A stretch of DNA of 64,000 bases from Symbiodinium natans (GCA_905221605.1 CAJNDS010000334.1:1-64000), one strand, 5' to 3'; counted from the stretch's first letter, positions 1 to 13,000 are shown. Made by a program: numbers and translations. The notes: generated from the letters alone by a model not told the origin.

Positions 1-64
1 CCCTAATTCCCTCATTACCTACTAAGAACCAGGGGGCCTGCACCAGGAGAGGCCGGGCGCATCT

Positions 65-2829
65 TCAGCTTGGCTGCAGTGTCAGCGACCGGTCCTTTGC
101 AGGTTCTTTGGCTGCTTTGGGGTTTAGGCCTTAGGGTTTAGGGTTTAGGGCTTAGGGTTTAGGGCTTAGGGCTTAGGGCTTAGGGCTTAGGGTTTAGGGT
201 TGGGATGTTCCGCTTTTTTGCTAACAGTCCTTCATCGGGATGATAATGGGGGTACTAGAACCCCTACTAAGAAGTGCTCGTATAAGGGGGAACAGCCCAA
301 GCTTTGGGGTTTTTAGCTCCCTAAAGCCTCCGCAGCACCCCCAGCCCCGAGCCTTAGCAAGCCTTATATGCCCTTCCTCCCCTTCCCAACCCCGCAGGGC
401 TACCGGGCGTGGGCTGGAAGTGGACGGCTTGGCCTGCGCTGCCTTGACCTCTGGGGTTGTTTCTGTTGGGATTCGGGCTTAGGGGCTTTGGGGAATGTTC
501 GAGGGCTTGGAAGGCTTTGCAGACGTTCTGCGCTTGAAGGGGCTTGGGGTGGGGTAGCTTTGGGGGCTGATTGTAGGGTTGACGGGCGCTTTTGGGCGGT
601 GAAGGCCAAACCCGAAACCTCACAAAAGCCCAAAACCTTAAAGGCCCCACGCCTCAAACCACCAGCAACCCCTGCGCCCAAAACCCCAACCATCTCCCCG
701 CCCCCTCCTCGTGGCATAGGCAAGTATTCCCCACCCCGTGTGTGGGGCTGTTGGACATTGAGTAAACCATGTTCCTCGCCCCCGGAGTGCCCAGCCCAAA
801 AAGAACCGAGGAGGGTCTCGCGACGGAAGCCTGCCGCTAAGCATCCTGGCTGCAAACGGCAGGACGGCTCCCACAACAGGTAGAGCTGTCGGATGGAGAT
901 GATCGAAGAAAACACTTTTCTTTTAAATTTACACCCTACGAAAGAGAGAAAGAGAGAAAGAGAGAAAGAGAGAAAGAGAGAAAGAGAGTTGGAGAGTAGG
1001 AGAGAAGGAGAGAAGGAGAGAAGGAGAGAAGGAGAGAAGGAGAGAAGGAGAGAAGGAGAGAAAGAGAGAGAAAGAGAGAGAGGGAGAGAGAAAGAGAGAG
1101 AAAGAGAGAGAAAGAGAGAGAAAAGAGAGAAAAAGAGAGAAAAAGAGAGAAAAAGAGAGAAAAAGAGAGGAAAAGAGAGAAAAAGAGAGAAAAAGAGAGG
1201 AAAAGAGAGAAAAAGAGAGAAAGAGAGAGAAAAAGAGAGAAAGAGAGAGAAAGAGAGAGAAAGAGAGAGAAAGAGAGAGAAAGAGAGAGAAAGAGAGAGA
1301 AAGAGAGAGAAAGAGAGAGAACGAGAGAGAGAGAGAGAGAGAGAGAGCAAGCGGGCGACACATTTAGTAAAATAGTTTTTGGGGCGAGCAAAGCGGGCGA
1401 AACATTTAGTAAAGTAGCTGCTGGGGCGGGCAACGACACATTTCGTAAAGTAGTTTTTGAGGCGGGCAAAGCGGGCGACACATTTAGTAAAGTTGGGGCG
1501 GGCAAAGCGGTCGACACATGTAAAATAATCTTTGGGGTGCGGAAACCGGGCGACGCATTTAGTAATGTCGTTTTTGGGGCTGACAAAGCTGGCGACACAC
1601 TTAGGAAAGTAGTTTTTGGGGCGGGCCAAAGCGGGCGACTCATTTAGTGAAGTAGTTTTTGAGACAGGCGAAGCGGGCGACACATTTAGGTGAAGTTTTG
1701 GGGGCGGGCAAAGCTGGCGACACATTTTGTAAAGTAGTTTCAACAAGACTCATATGCTTTGAAGCAGGCTGGCACAGCTCAACAAAGCGTGGGGCTTGCG
1801 GGAGGGGGCCTGCCCCGCCCGTTTGCAAACACAACGCTCACACGATAGGTCTCCTCTGCTTTGAAGCAAGCTTGCACGTCTTAAACAGCAGGGGCGGGGG
1901 GGGGGGGGGGGGGGGTGCAGCCCCCCCATTTGCAAACGCAATGCTTGCATGATGGGATCAAGAAGAGCGGGACCCTCTGCAGGCGTCTCACTCCGCGGGA
2001 TACTGGGCGAGGAGCCGAGGAGGCGAGGAGCATGGTTGCCTTAGACTCCCCTAAACCCTAAACCCTAAACCCTAAACCCTAAACCCTCAACCCTCACAAC
2101 CCTGCACCGAAGCTGGGGAAAAGGGGCCCCCGGCGGCAGACACTGCAGTCTTCGGGGCTGATGCAGCCTGGGCCGGGCTTAAGGGGGTTTAGGGATTTCT
2201 GTTTAAGGGGGTAGGGTTTAGGGTCTAGGGTCTAGGGTCTAGGGTCTAGGGTCTAGGGTCTAGGGTCTAGGGTCTAGGGTCTAGGGTTTAGGGTTTAGGG
2301 TTTAGGGTTTAGGGTTTACTGTTTAGGGTTTAGGGTTTTGGGTTTGGGGTTTTGGGTTTAGGGTTTAGGGTTTAGGGCTTGCTGTGATAGGGCGTAGATG
2401 CTGTGAAGATTAGGTTTCGGAACAAGCTCGAAAGCTTCGTGAGGTGCCGAAGAGCAGCTCTGGCCCGATTGTGGAGCGCCATCTAACACTGTTCTCCCAC
2501 CCCACACCGTCCAAGGCGGCAAAGCCACCCAAACCTATTCCATGATGCTGGGCTAGGGGCCAGGGGCCAGGGGGGGGCAGGGAGCCGGCGGGCCAGGGGG
2601 CCAAAAGGGCCAAGGGGGGTCAGAAACCAAGGCCAGGGGCAGCTGGGGAAAAACTGATTTTTGAGCACCCACCCTTCCTTGAAGACCCCTGGAAGCCAAG
2701 GGCGGGCGAGCTCCAGGTTTAGGGTATTGACTTTAATAAGGGACCAGTACTGGTCCTCGGGTACCGTGCTACCGATTTGCGAGCTTGGGCGAATGACCTG
2801 GGTCGGCTTGCGCCATCGAGGTCGAGGGG
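65..2829 (-). CDS. Gene A, 3' part: phase-consistent small exons, product unknown
   Basis: Read on the minus strand, short open islands lie between telomere-like tracts: 2798-2829 (PRPRWRKPTQ), 2101-2177 (CISPEDCSVCRRGPLFPSF, Cys-rich), 1992-2039 (QPCSSPPRLLAQYPA, donor GTGAGA), 807-845 (MLSGRLPSRDPP), 691-747 (PHTGWGILAYATRRGRGD), 404-462 (TTPEVKAAQAKPSTSSPRP) and a last island at 44-94. Phases agree at every junction (0-0, 2-1, 2-1, 2-1, 1-2, 0-0). Read in phase 0, the last island gives DRSLTLQPS and a TGA at 65-67, which would end the gene. In another frame it reads PVADTAAKLKMRPASPG and the gene would run off the window. The purine tract (0.94-1.35 kb) and a 43-bp repeat array (1.35-1.74 kb) sit in one intron. 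No family is recognised. The exon-by-exon model is inferred. Confidence 0.5.
202..298. mobile_element. MITE family 1, copy 1
   Basis: 97 bp bounded by GGGATGTTCCGC and GGGGGAACAGCCC (imperfect inverted ends). Internal TCATCGGGATGATAATGGGG aligns with the copies at 28911 and 36325. Confidence 0.55.
941..1350. repeat. GA-rich microsatellite
   Basis: About 410 bp of pure purine (GAGAAA, GAGAAGG and GA blocks). It is open in several frames only because of composition. It lies in an intron of gene A. Confidence 0.95.
1352..1740. repeat. 43-bp-type tandem repeat, about 8 copies
   Basis: Diverged copies of a unit containing GGGCGGGCAAAGCGGGCGAC, ACATTTAGTAAAGTAG and TTTTTG. Open reading through it on the minus strand reflects the repeat, not a gene. 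Confidence 0.85.
1745..1945. repeat. About 100-bp direct duplication with an internal G run
   Basis: Two copies (about 1750-1850 and 1855-1945) share CTTTGAAGCA near the start and TTTGCAAACGCAATGCT-like ends. The second contains a run of more than 20 G residues. Confidence 0.7.
2203..2380 (+). repeat. Telomere-like tract with GGGTCTA variant
   Basis: (TTTAGGG)n interrupted by a homogeneous run of the variant GTCTAGG (about 2218-2286). The variant block shows local tandem amplification rather than random decay. Confidence 0.9.
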
Positions 2830-2866
2830 CTTAGGCGCCACCCCCCAACTGCGGCCTAGGCCTTGA

Positions 2867-3088
2867 GTTTAGGGTTTAGGGTTTAGGGTTAGGGTTTAGG
2901 GTTTAGGGTTTAGGGTTTAGGGGTTAGGGGTTAGGGGTTAGGGGTTAGGGGTTAGGGTTGAGGGTTGAGGGTTGAGGGTTTCGGTTTAGGGTTTAGGGTT
3001 TAGGGTAGGGTTTAGGGTTTAGGGTTTAGGGTTTAGGGTTTAGGGTTTAGGGTTTAGGGTTTAGGGTTTAGGGTTTAGGGTTTAGGGT

Positions 3089-3141
<53 letters not shown>

Positions 3142-3174
3142 GGTTTAGGGTTTAGGGTTTAGGGTTTAGGGTTC
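2867..3174 (+). repeat. Telomere-like tract with GGGGTTA and GGGTTGA variant blocks
   Basis: A 300-bp (TTTAGGG)n tract containing separate homogeneous runs of GGGGTTA, GGGTTGA and the canonical unit. It lies in an intron of gene A. Confidence 0.9.
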
Positions 3175-3379
3175 AGCATCTCTGGTCCAAGCATTCACTA
3201 AGGGTTTCTGTCATCACCCTACGTGTTTGGCATCACCCCTCCCTCCCAGATCCCTTTTCATCTGAATTACATATCTTCTTTCTTACTTTAATTGATCATT
3301 TAGCTCGCAACATTCTTTCTCGATTCGGCACCGTCTAGTCAATTCGGCACACGGATAATACACAGCCGCATCGGTTTTC

Positions 3380-4797
3380 TGGATTTTGACCAAGACCGAG
3401 CCTTCACCGGTTTCAAAATTTTCAAATTTTTCAAGGTTTTTCAAGGTTTTGCAGAGTTTTTCAATGTTTTTTAAGGTTTTTCAATGTTTTTCAGGGTTTT
3501 TAAGCCTCAGTTCTGATGAAGGGCCGCCCCCGCGACCTTTTCACAGCCTAAGTTTGGTCAAGGGGTGGTGGTATTTTTCAATTTTAAAGGCAAAATAGTC
3601 TTTGGAGACCCCCCCTTGCCTCAAACTCCGACCCCCCCTTGAGAGGGAAAGTTTGCACCCCAGGATCGAGGGTGGCATTTTTCAATTTTAAAGGCAAAAT
3701 AGTCTTCGGAGACCCCCCTTTGCCTCAAACTCCGACCCCCCTTGAGAGGGAAAGTTTGCCCAAATGAAGGGGGACCCCAGGATTGGGCCGGGTCCCTATT
3801 AAAAATGCGATATTTTAGTACTGAAACCGACGGTTCTGGGTGGGCTCTCGTTTTCTTGGTTTTTTTTGACCAAAACGGAGCTTTCACCTCAGGATGGCAA
3901 CTTTTTCAAGGTTTTTCAAAGTTTTTCAGAGTTTTTCAATGTTTTTTAAGGTTTTTCAATGTTTTTCAGTGTTTTTAAGCCTCAATGCTGACGAAGGGCC
4001 GCCCCCGACCTTTTCACAGCCTAGTTTTGGTCAAGGGGGGTGGTATTTTTCAATTTTAAAGGCAAAATAGTCTTCGGAGACCCCCCCTTGCCTCAAACTC
4101 CGACCCCCCTTGAGAGGGAAAGTTTGCCTCCAAAAACACCCCAAATGAGGGGGACCCCAGGATCGGCCCGGGTCCCTATTTAAAATGTGATTTTTTAGTA
4201 CTGAAATCGACGGTCCCGGGTGGGCTCTCGTTTTCTGGATTTTTGATCAAAACGGCCCCTCCCAGCAAGTCCCAGGCCTCCCCAGAATACTAAATTACGA
4301 AGCCGGACCTCCCCGGAATATTAAATTACGAAGCCGGGCTTCACCGGAATACTAAATGACGAAGCCGGGCCTCCCCGGAATACTAAATTACGAAGCCGGG
4401 CCTCCCCGGAATACTAAATTACGAAGCCGGGCCTCCCCGGAATACTAAATTACGAAGCCGGGCCTCCCCGGAATACTAAATTACGAAGCCGGGCCTCACC
4501 GGAATACTAAATTACGAGGCCGGGCCTCCCCGGAATACTAAATTACGAAGCCGGGCCTCCCCGGAATACTAAATTACGAAGCCGGGCCTCCCCGGAATAC
4601 TAAATTACGAAGCCGGGCCTCCCCGGAATACTAAATTACGAAGCCGGGCCTCCCCGGAATACTAAATTACGACACCCCAAATGAGGGGGACCCCAGGATC
4701 GGCCCGGGTCCCTCTTTAAAATGTGATTTTTTAGTACTGAAATCGACGGTCCCGGGTGGGCTCTCGTTTTCTGGATTTTTGACCAAAACGGCCCTTC
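3380..4797. repeat. Nested intronic duplications (TTTTTCAAGG motif and 120-bp segment)
   Basis: A segment of about 500 bp containing TTTTTCA-based microrepeats, an AAAGGCAAAATAGTCTT block and CTTGAGAGGGAAAGTTTG is present at 3380-3880 and again at 3880-4260. A 120-bp piece recurs at 4673-4797. A diverged relative of the AAAGGCAAAAT block lies on the opposite strand at 32340-32420. No coding potential is seen. Confidence 0.85.
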
Positions 4798-5430
4798 CCA
4801 GCAAGTCCCCAGGCCTCACCGGAATATTAAATTACGAAGCCGGACCTCCCCGGAATATTAAATTACGAAGCCGGACTTCACCGGAATACTAAATTACGAA
4901 GCCGGGCCTCCCCGGAATACTAAATTACGAAGCCGGGCCTCCCCGGAATACTAAATTACGAAGCCGGGCCTCCCCGGAATACTAAATTACGAAGCCGGGC
5001 CTCCCCGGAATACTAAATTACGAAGCCGGGCCTCCCCGGAATACTAAATTACGAAGCCGGGCCTCCCCGGAATACTAAATTACGAAGCCGGGCCTCCCCG
5101 GAATACTAAATTACGAAGCCGGGCCTCCCCGGAATACTAAATTACGAAGCCGGGCCTCCCCGGAATACTAAATTACGAAGCCGGGCCTCCCCGGAATACT
5201 AAATTACGAAGCCGGGCCTCCCCGGAATACTAAATTACGAAGCCGGGCCTCCCCGGAATACTACCGGGCCTCCCCGGAATACTAAATTACGAAGCCGGGC
5301 CTCCCCGGAATACTAAATTACGAAGCCGGGCCTCCCCGGAATACTAAATTACGAAGCCGGGCCTCCCCGGAATACTAAATTACGAAGCCGGGCCTCGCCC
5401 GAATACTAAATTACGAAGCCGGGCCTCCCC
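4275..5430. repeat. 31-bp satellite arrays
   Basis: Two arrays, about 13 copies at 4275-4672 and about 20 copies at 4810-5430, of a 31-bp unit centred on CTCCCCGGAATACTAAATTA. The units are nearly identical, which implies recent amplification or homogenisation. The 120-bp duplicated segment separates the arrays. Confidence 0.95.
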
Positions 5431-5447
5431 AGAGAGGCCCCTGAACC

Positions 5448-5730
5448 CTAAATCCTAAATCCTAAATCCTAAATCCTAAATCCTAAATCCTAAATCCTAA
5501 ATCCTAAATCCTAAATCCTAAATCCTAAATCCTAAATCCTAAATCCTAAATCCTAAATCCTAAATCCTAAAAACCCCAAAAACTCATAATCAGAACACGA
5601 CCCCATTAAGGTTTAAATATACATAGGTAGAGAGGGTTTAGGGTTTAGGGTTTAGGGTTTAGGGTTTAGGGTTTAGGGTTTAGGGTTTAGGGTTTAGGGT
5701 TTAGGGCTTAGGGTTTAGGGTTTAGGGTGA
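5448..5730. repeat. (CCTAAAT)n array facing a (TTTAGGG)n tract
   Basis: About 17 perfect copies of the variant heptamer CCTAAAT (5448-5570), then 65 bp of unique sequence, then canonical TTTAGGG (5635-5730) in the opposite orientation. No exon was found in the 65-bp gap. Confidence 0.9.
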
Positions 5731-5862
5731 ATTCTGGGGGCTTCTTTGGGGTTTATGGCTTTTGTTGAAGGAAACTTGGGGTGTGTTAGGGTTCAGGGCA
5801 ACATAGGGCAACTTGTCCGCACTGATGCGATGGAAAGTAAGAAGTGAGGGGGTGCCTTAAAC

Positions 5863-8800
5863 CCTCAACGGAGTGACTGCAGCGGCGGGAGCAGCATGGC
5901 AGACGGTATCCAGACCCCTGGAACAGCATCGTTCCGGACTCCAAATGGGCTCCGACCCCTGAGCCGCTAAACTGCGAGGCACCGCATCACCCCGAAACCC
6001 CGAGCCCTGCGACCCTTCAAAACACCTGAAACCTTCGAAATCCCCCCTACGCCACAGAAATCCCCACCATGCAAACGCCCGCTTAAACAAACCCAAACCC
6101 TAAACCCTAAACCCTAAACCCTAAACCCCTAAACCCTAAACCCTTTATGGAGATCCCGGAACTGAGCGCCCTGCAGCAGAGGTCTCGGGACCTCAATGCT
6201 AGGGCTTGCAGGGGCTCCGAGCTCTCAGGGGATCCAGCAGAGCTTTTGGGGAAAGAGGGCTCTTGGGTTTAGTGTTTAGGGTTTAGGGGTTTGGGGTTTA
6301 GGGTTTAGGGTTTAGGGTTTAGGGTTTAGGGTTTAGGCTTTCGGGTTTCGGCTTTCGGCTTTCGGGTTTCGGGTTTATGAGATGCAGGGCTTTAAGATTC
6401 AGGCTTTTGGGCTGCCCTTAACCCGAAAGTATTGCTTTGAGGGTTCCATCTGGCGTGCGCGCAGGTTCCCACAGCAGTGCTTTCTGCGTTGTAGGAACGT
6501 GAAGCCGAAAGGCAAGGAGCACTCGAATTCGCAGAACAAAGCCCTGAGCACGGGAAATCCCATGTGCATAGTTGACAAGCCATGGTGCTTTCTGAGGGGC
6601 TCTGGATCAGTTTGGGTTGCTTCACGTTTCGCGAGCAAGCTAGTTCGGCACGATGTGGGACTTAAACCCTAAACCCGAAACTGGCTTATGCCAAGGTTTT
6701 GATTCCAAACGGCCTGTCCAGCACAAACACGCCCACCCATGAAGGGTTTAAGCTTCAGGTTTCGGCTTCAGGGCATAAGGTTGAGGGCTTAGGCCTAGAG
6801 GCTGCAGGGCTTGCGGTGTATCGGGTTTAGGACCACACCCTGAGCCCGACACCAAGCGCGGCGCTCTTCCGCTGCTGTGGCCTAAGGCTTGGGACTTGCC
6901 AGGGTTTCCGGTTCAGGTTTAGGGTTTAGGGTTTCGGGTTTAGGGCTTAGGGCTCAGGGTTTAGGGTTTAGGGTTTCAGACGGTTTCAGCAGGTTTTGAG
7001 GTTCAGGGCTGGGGGTCTAGGGTCCCTCGAACTGACCCTTGGGGATGTTGAAAGTGCAAGGTAGGTAACCCTTTCATGACCACCGATGGTGACAGGAATG
7101 CACAGGTCCTGCAAGGACCACATGAACCCTACAAGGGCCTCATACAGGTTCCTACACGAGATTCCCTCCAGCTCCTGTGAGAATAGTTAGGGTTTAGGGT
7201 TTAAGGTTTAGGTTTAGGGTTTAGGGTTTAGGGTTTGGGGTCTTAGGGGTTTGGAGCAACCCCCTTCCTGGCAAGTGAAGGGCACTGGCCGGAACGGAAA
7301 CCGTGGAGGTTCGTGGCGGAACATGCGCAATTAGACAAAGCAGCCTCAAACCTTAACCCTAAACCCTAAACTTAAGCCCTAAACCCTCAAAACCCTCAAC
7401 CCTGAAACCCTAAAACCCTCAGCCCTGAACCTCGAACCCTGCACCCTGAAACCTGCGGTGGCTGCAGTTGCGGGTTCCAGCGTTTCGCGCTACAGCTGGC
7501 CGCGTCTTCTGTTACAGTCTGGGGTTTGTTTTCCTGGTGCCCTGCTTCGGCTACGGAGTTCTTTTGGCAAGGGAAAATTTCCTACAGGGGTAGGGCTTAG
7601 GGTTCCGGGTTTAGGGTTCAGGGTTTAGGGTTTAGGGCTTAGGGCCCTCAAAGCGAATTCAAAACCCTTTTAATCCCCATGATCGCCCCCAACAAGGTAC
7701 CCCGACAACTCGGAAACCTCCCACGTTATTGACCCTGGGCTCCTGGGGCGCACGGCCATCCCTAAAATCACACAATTCCTTCTGAAACCGTACGTCAACA
7801 CTTTTCCCCTAAACCCCTAAACCCTTCATCTTCAACTTCGCCCCTAAGACGCCCCCTGGGCCGGCGGCAAGGCGCGCGCATTGCGGGTCGGCCTGGGACA
7901 TCGACATCCGCAGGCTCTGAAGAGTTCAGGGTTGTTTAGGGCTTTAGGGCTTCGGGTTTAGGGTTAACCTTCTGGGCTCACTGAACAGGGGTTTCGGATT
8001 TACACGTAAACCAGTCCACGAGGTCATGTTGCATCAGAAGAGCAGCGCACCAAGTCTACTTCTAAATCCTAGGACTTGGTACCCTTGAATCCTTGAGAAC
8101 CCCTCAACCCCTTGAGCCAACCCTAAACCCTAAACCCTAAACCCTAAACCCCAACAGCTCCCTTCCAGAAATCCCCCCACGCTGAGCTCCGGACGTCGGC
8201 GCTGTGGCGATGCGCACGCCCCTCGTGGCTGCGGGAGCCTCCGGTGGCTGGAGGGTTTGGGGGTTTTACTGCAGTGACTCGAGGAAAAAGGTGCAAAGGC
8301 CTGGGGGCTTGCAGGGTGTTGGTGTGGGGCTTAAGGCTTATTAAAATTTCAGAAATCCTTCAACCCTAAACCCTGCAAAAATAGGCATGACGGAAGAAGA
8401 AACGTTCATGCTTGATGACACGAGAGTTACAGGTGAAGGAAGGTATATAGGTCCTGAAACCTGAACACCTACACCCGAAACCAAGACCCTTGCGGCCTTG
8501 CCGGATTCCGACTCCGGCTCCCTTGCCGGCGGGGCACCTGAGTGGCAGCTTAGGCTCTGAAAGGTTTCACTACTTCCTGAATCTTGAGCTAACAAGCAGG
8601 TTCTTGTTTATGTCCATGGTGGCAAGATGTTTACCGGCAAGACCCCTTCTTCTTTTGCATTTTTTTTTTTTTTTTGGGGGGGGGGGGGGTTCTGTCACAA
8701 GCTTTTCGGGGTTTCATTTTTGGGGCTGGTGCCTGGGCTGTTGCTCCTAGTGGCGGCAAGAGCTAGCGCATACAACCCAAGGACAGGCAAGCCACCCACA

Positions 8801-9702
8801 AATGGCCCAAATCCACCTCTCTCCACCCGAGCTGTTGGGGATGAGAGGTACAAGAGAGTCTTTAAGTCTTTGGCTTCCCACCATTGGCAGGTTCAGGGCC
8901 AAGTTGCTATGTAATCTATCACGCAAAGCTTGACTGGACCCCTAAAGCCCAGGTCGAAAGCATCAGCAGCCACAGTTACAGTATGTCAACTAGCCGTGAA
9001 AACTTCAAGACCAGCATACGCAAGCAGGGCCGACTCTTGGCCTGTCTATAAGAGTTTCAACCCTCACGCGCCTTACCTTCTGAGACCCCGGCCGGCGCGC
9101 ACGTCACGGCTGATGGGCTTGGCAATGCGCCTCACGCATACCCCAGGCCCCCAAGTTGCCAGAAACCAGGGCGTCGCAAGCTCGGGAATCTCGACACCCC
9201 TAAATCTCACACCGTATATTTGACACGAGGAACAAGGTGTGTGCATGTTGATTTATGCTCTACCTAGATCCCACCCTCCCCCTAGCGCCCCTGTCGCTGT
9301 CAAGGGGGATCCGCAGCTAAAGTCTCGAGAGCTCGGAGGGATATTGGGGCTTAAGGTTAGGGTTGTAGGCCTTTGAAGGTTTCAGTTGTGGGGGGGGAAG
9401 GCTTCCGACGCTACTGCTACGCAGGTGATCCCAACAAGTAGCTGCAAACTCTCCACCACTTTCTTGTTAATAATAGATTCTAGAGCACCCATATCCGACT
9501 CAACTCCCTAACTTCTAACTGCCTCTTTGCCCTTTATGAAAGCCCTCAGTCCAAAACCCCCGTGGAAAAATGCGCGTCACCAGCAAAAGCACTGTACTCG
9601 ACACGAAGCATAAGAGCCACCGCCTGTGCACTGAGAGGGCAGCCTCCCTTTTCTTGACAATAACCCCCCACTGCAATGTCCCAAATCTCAATCGCCATCT
9701 CA
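5863..9702 (-). CDS. Gene A, middle part: about 15 exons, product unknown
   Basis: Minus-strand exons: 9558-9702 (48 codons, includes EMAIEIWDIAVGGYCQEKGG), 9264-9331, 9077-9180 (LATPWFLATWGPGVCVRRIA, donor GTAAGG), 8796-8831, 8488-8556 (SLSCHSGAPPAREPESESGK), 8150-8238 (APAATRGVRIATAPTSGAQ), 7837-7914 (LRMSMSQADPQCARLAAGPG), 7718-7778 (NCVILGMAVRPRSPGSITWE), 7453-7581 (EIFPCQKNSVAEAGHQENKP), 7261-7344 (AALSNCACSATNLHGFRSGQ), 7070-7174 (ELEGISCRNLYEALVGFMWS), 6839-6881 (ATAAEERRAWCRAQ), 6423-6479 (LLWEPARTPDGTLKAILS), 6142-6261 (PSFPKSSAGSPESSEPLQAL) and 5863-5958 (VGAHLESGTMLFQGSGYRLP). From 8238 down to 2829 every junction agrees in phase; above 8.5 kb links are missing. The 31-bp satellite lies in the next intron downstream. 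No domain is recognised. The same strand, style and phase support one long gene with the parts on either side. Confidence 0.55.
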
Positions 9703-10039
9703 CTGAGCTCTTCTCCTCCACCCTAAACCCTAAACTGGCCCTAAACCCTAAACCCTAAACCTTAAACCCCAAACCCTAACCCTCAAAACCATGCAACCCC
9801 CAAGCCATCCGAAGGGCCCCTCAAGAAAAATGCTCATAACCTAAACCCTAAACCCTAAACCCTAAACCCTAAACCATTGGGAGTCCTCCACCCCGCACTC
9901 CCAAAGCCATCCTGACAGCCCCATATCATGCCTCGGCCCTAAACATTCCGGGCTTTTGGGGCTCCCTGTACCCCCTAAACCCTATAAACCTTATACACAA
10001 GCCCTAAACCCTAAACCCTAAACCCGAAATAAGCCCAAA

Positions 10040-13000
10040 AAACCCGGGGCAAGCAAAGGAGAAGGCACCTGGCGACCCCCGCCAGACGCGCCGGCGCCGA
10101 GCTCGGTGGTGTGGGTGCCGGGGCGGCGGAGGGCGAGGTGGCCTGCAGAGGCTGCTCCGTTTAGGGTTTAGGGTTTAGGGTTTAGGGTTTAGGGTTTAGG
10201 GTTTAGGGTTTAGGGTTTAGGGTTTAGGGTTTAGGGTTTAGGGTTTAGGGTTTAGGGTTTGGGGTTTGGGGTTTGGGGTTTGGGGTTTTGGATTTAGGGT
10301 TTAGGGTGTAGTGTTTAGGGTGTAGGGTTTAGGGTTTAGGGTTTAGGGTTTAGGGTTTAGGGTTTAGGGTTTAGGGTTTAGGGTTTGGGGTTTGGGGTTT
10401 TGGATTTAGGGTTTAGGGTGTAGTGTTTAGGGTGTTGGGTTTAGGGTTTAGGGTTTAGGGTTTAGGGTTTAGGGTTTAGGGTTTAGGGTTTAGGGTTTAG
10501 GGGTTGTTATCTGGGTGTGTTAGACGTCCCTGCGAGTGAGGATACGGGGGTTTCCGACATTAGGCTTACTTTCTTGGGGGCCTTACAAAAAAATGGAATC
10601 CTTCTGTTTGGGGGTCCCTTCGGGACCTGAAAAATATGGCACAAAAGCTTTCTAACACAGAACTTCTCTGTCTTGTCATTCATTAGGGGGCTGTGTAGAG
10701 TGTCGAGTTTAGGGCTTGGGTTCACCCTAAAGCCCAAACCCTAAACCCTAAACCCTAAACCCTAAACCCTAAACCCTAAACCCTAAACCCTAAACCCCAC
10801 GCCTGATCCTTCTTCGGCTGGGAGCCCTTTGGCGCATCTGCGAGGCGGTTCATGCGCCGGGCATTGCGTTCCGCCAAGAAGCGTGCCTCTGCATCCGGGT
10901 TTAGGGCTTAGGGGTTTAGGGTTTAAGGTTTAGGGTTTAGGGCTTGGAGTCTCGGAAGCCTCTTAAACAACATCACCAAAACAAAAGCCGAAAATCCCAA
11001 AATCCCCGGTGCAGAGCATGCGCCTCTAAACCCAACATCACTGGGGATCCTTGCTGCGTGCTTGCTGGAGTGTGTCTGGGGCAGGCTTGAGGGGGTGTTT
11101 CAGATCTCTCGGGCGAACTCCGAGTTTCCGAATTGCTGCGGGCTGGCGGGCGTGGAGTACTCTGCTGGCTAGGCGACTGGGCTTTGCGCCTGCTTGCGCT
11201 TCTCCTCAATGCGCTGCGCCTGGTCTGCGAGGCTCGTTTAAACGGTTCAGGTGGCCTACGACTCCCCTGAGCCCCAAACCCTAAACCCTAAACCCTAAAC
11301 CCTAAACCCTAAACCCTAAACCCTAAACCCTAAACCCTAAACCCTTGCAACCCCCCCGCTTAAAAGCGCACTTTGCCGCCTCGATCTCAGCCGTGCTCAT
11401 GGGCTTGGAAGCAAGGCGGACCGCCGAAGCCACACGCGGAACGGTCGTGGGGCTGCCTGAGGGGTTCAGGGTTTCGGGTTTAGGGGTTTGGGGTTTAGGG
11501 GTTTAGGGGTTTAGGGGTTTAGGGGTTTAGGGGTTTAGGGTTTGGGGTTTGGGGTTTCGGGTTTGGGGTTTAGGATTTGGGGTTCAGGGTTTGGGGTTTA
11601 GGGTCTAGGGTTGTTTAGGGTTTGGGGTTTAGGGTGCGTCCTCTTCGGATCCAACCTACTATAGGGGCCTTAATCATTAGAATAAGGTTCTGGTGGGGTT
11701 ATTGTAGCACAATTCAACTGGGACCATACGAGGGAGAACCATTGGTAATTCTTCCGACCCCTGTAGTACGACTTGAACCTGAGATTGGGCTGTCAGATCC
11801 CAAACGTGAGGGCCCAACAACAAGAATCACACATAAGGGTTGATCTAAACATGTTAGGCCGCGTTTTCGGCACCTCCAAATCAATCGAGACCCCAAGATA
11901 AATGTGAGATACTGCGGCGCACACACTTGCAGAAGGTTCAGGGATGCTACAAAAAGAACCCAGAAGCGAGGCTTCCTCGTAGCAAGGCCCATTTTTGAAG
12001 GTCCTTTCGAACCCCGTAAGCGATGCTGGGGGGCGGGGGGTTCTCAGACATGAGCCCTGTTACGCACCCTAAATATAAGGCGAATTCCAGCAGGATAACT
12101 TAGACAAACCCTATACCCCAAACCCTAAATCCTAAAAACCCAATCCGGTGCCTGTTCTCTGCTGCGCTGCTGACTTTGAGCTTGTCGTGGGCGATACCTG
12201 GCGGCAAGGTATCTTGGGTTCACGGCTTACAGGGTTGTTGAGTTAGAGGGCAAAACCCTACAACCCTAAACACATGAGCCCTACACCCATGACCCCTTCT
12301 CTTTTTTCTAAGCCCCAAAATCCCATCAGAGCCTTGAAAGCCTATAAGCCCTGCAACCTTTTCAAAGCCAGCCTAAAGCCCTAAGCTCCCAAACCCCATA
12401 CACCCTAAACCCCTAACTTCAAAACCCTAGCCCCCAAACCCGTTTAAACCTAAAGACCTCTTCTTGCACCTTAAAACCCTTTTAAACTTAAACACCCTTT
12501 TGCACCCCACTCCCTTGAAACCCAAAATACCCTAAACCCTAAACCCCAAACCCTAAACCCCAAACCCTAAACCCCAAACCCCTAAACCCTAAACCCTAAA
12601 CCCAAGGTTGCTCATTGTCGACGGCCTTTGGGTCCCGCGTGAGCGTTGCGGAGGCGGACTTCGTCATCACCATTTTCCTGGGGTTGAGGGTTTTAGGGTT
12701 AGGGTTTAGGGCTTAAAACGGTTCAGGGTTTAGGGTTTAGGGCTTAGGGTTTAGGGCTTAGGATTTAAGGTTTAGGGTGTAGGGCTTCCGGTTTAGGGCT
12801 TAGGGTTTAGCGTTTAGGGTTTAGGGTTTAGCGTTTAGGGTTTAGGGTTCAGGGTTTAGGGTTTAGGGTTTAAGGTTTAGGGTTTAGGGGTTTAGGGTAG
12901 ATGGCGAGGGGTCGAGGGTTTCGTGCCTAGCTTGGCTTGGTTTTGTTGATTTTTTTTTTTTTTGGGGGGGGGGGGGGATCTAGGGGCTTGGGTTGTTTTG

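Noticed and set aside
400-1746. 448-codon minus frame through the GA microsatellite
   Set aside because: Ser/Leu runs from the purine tract. Only its last part overlaps exons that are supported independently.
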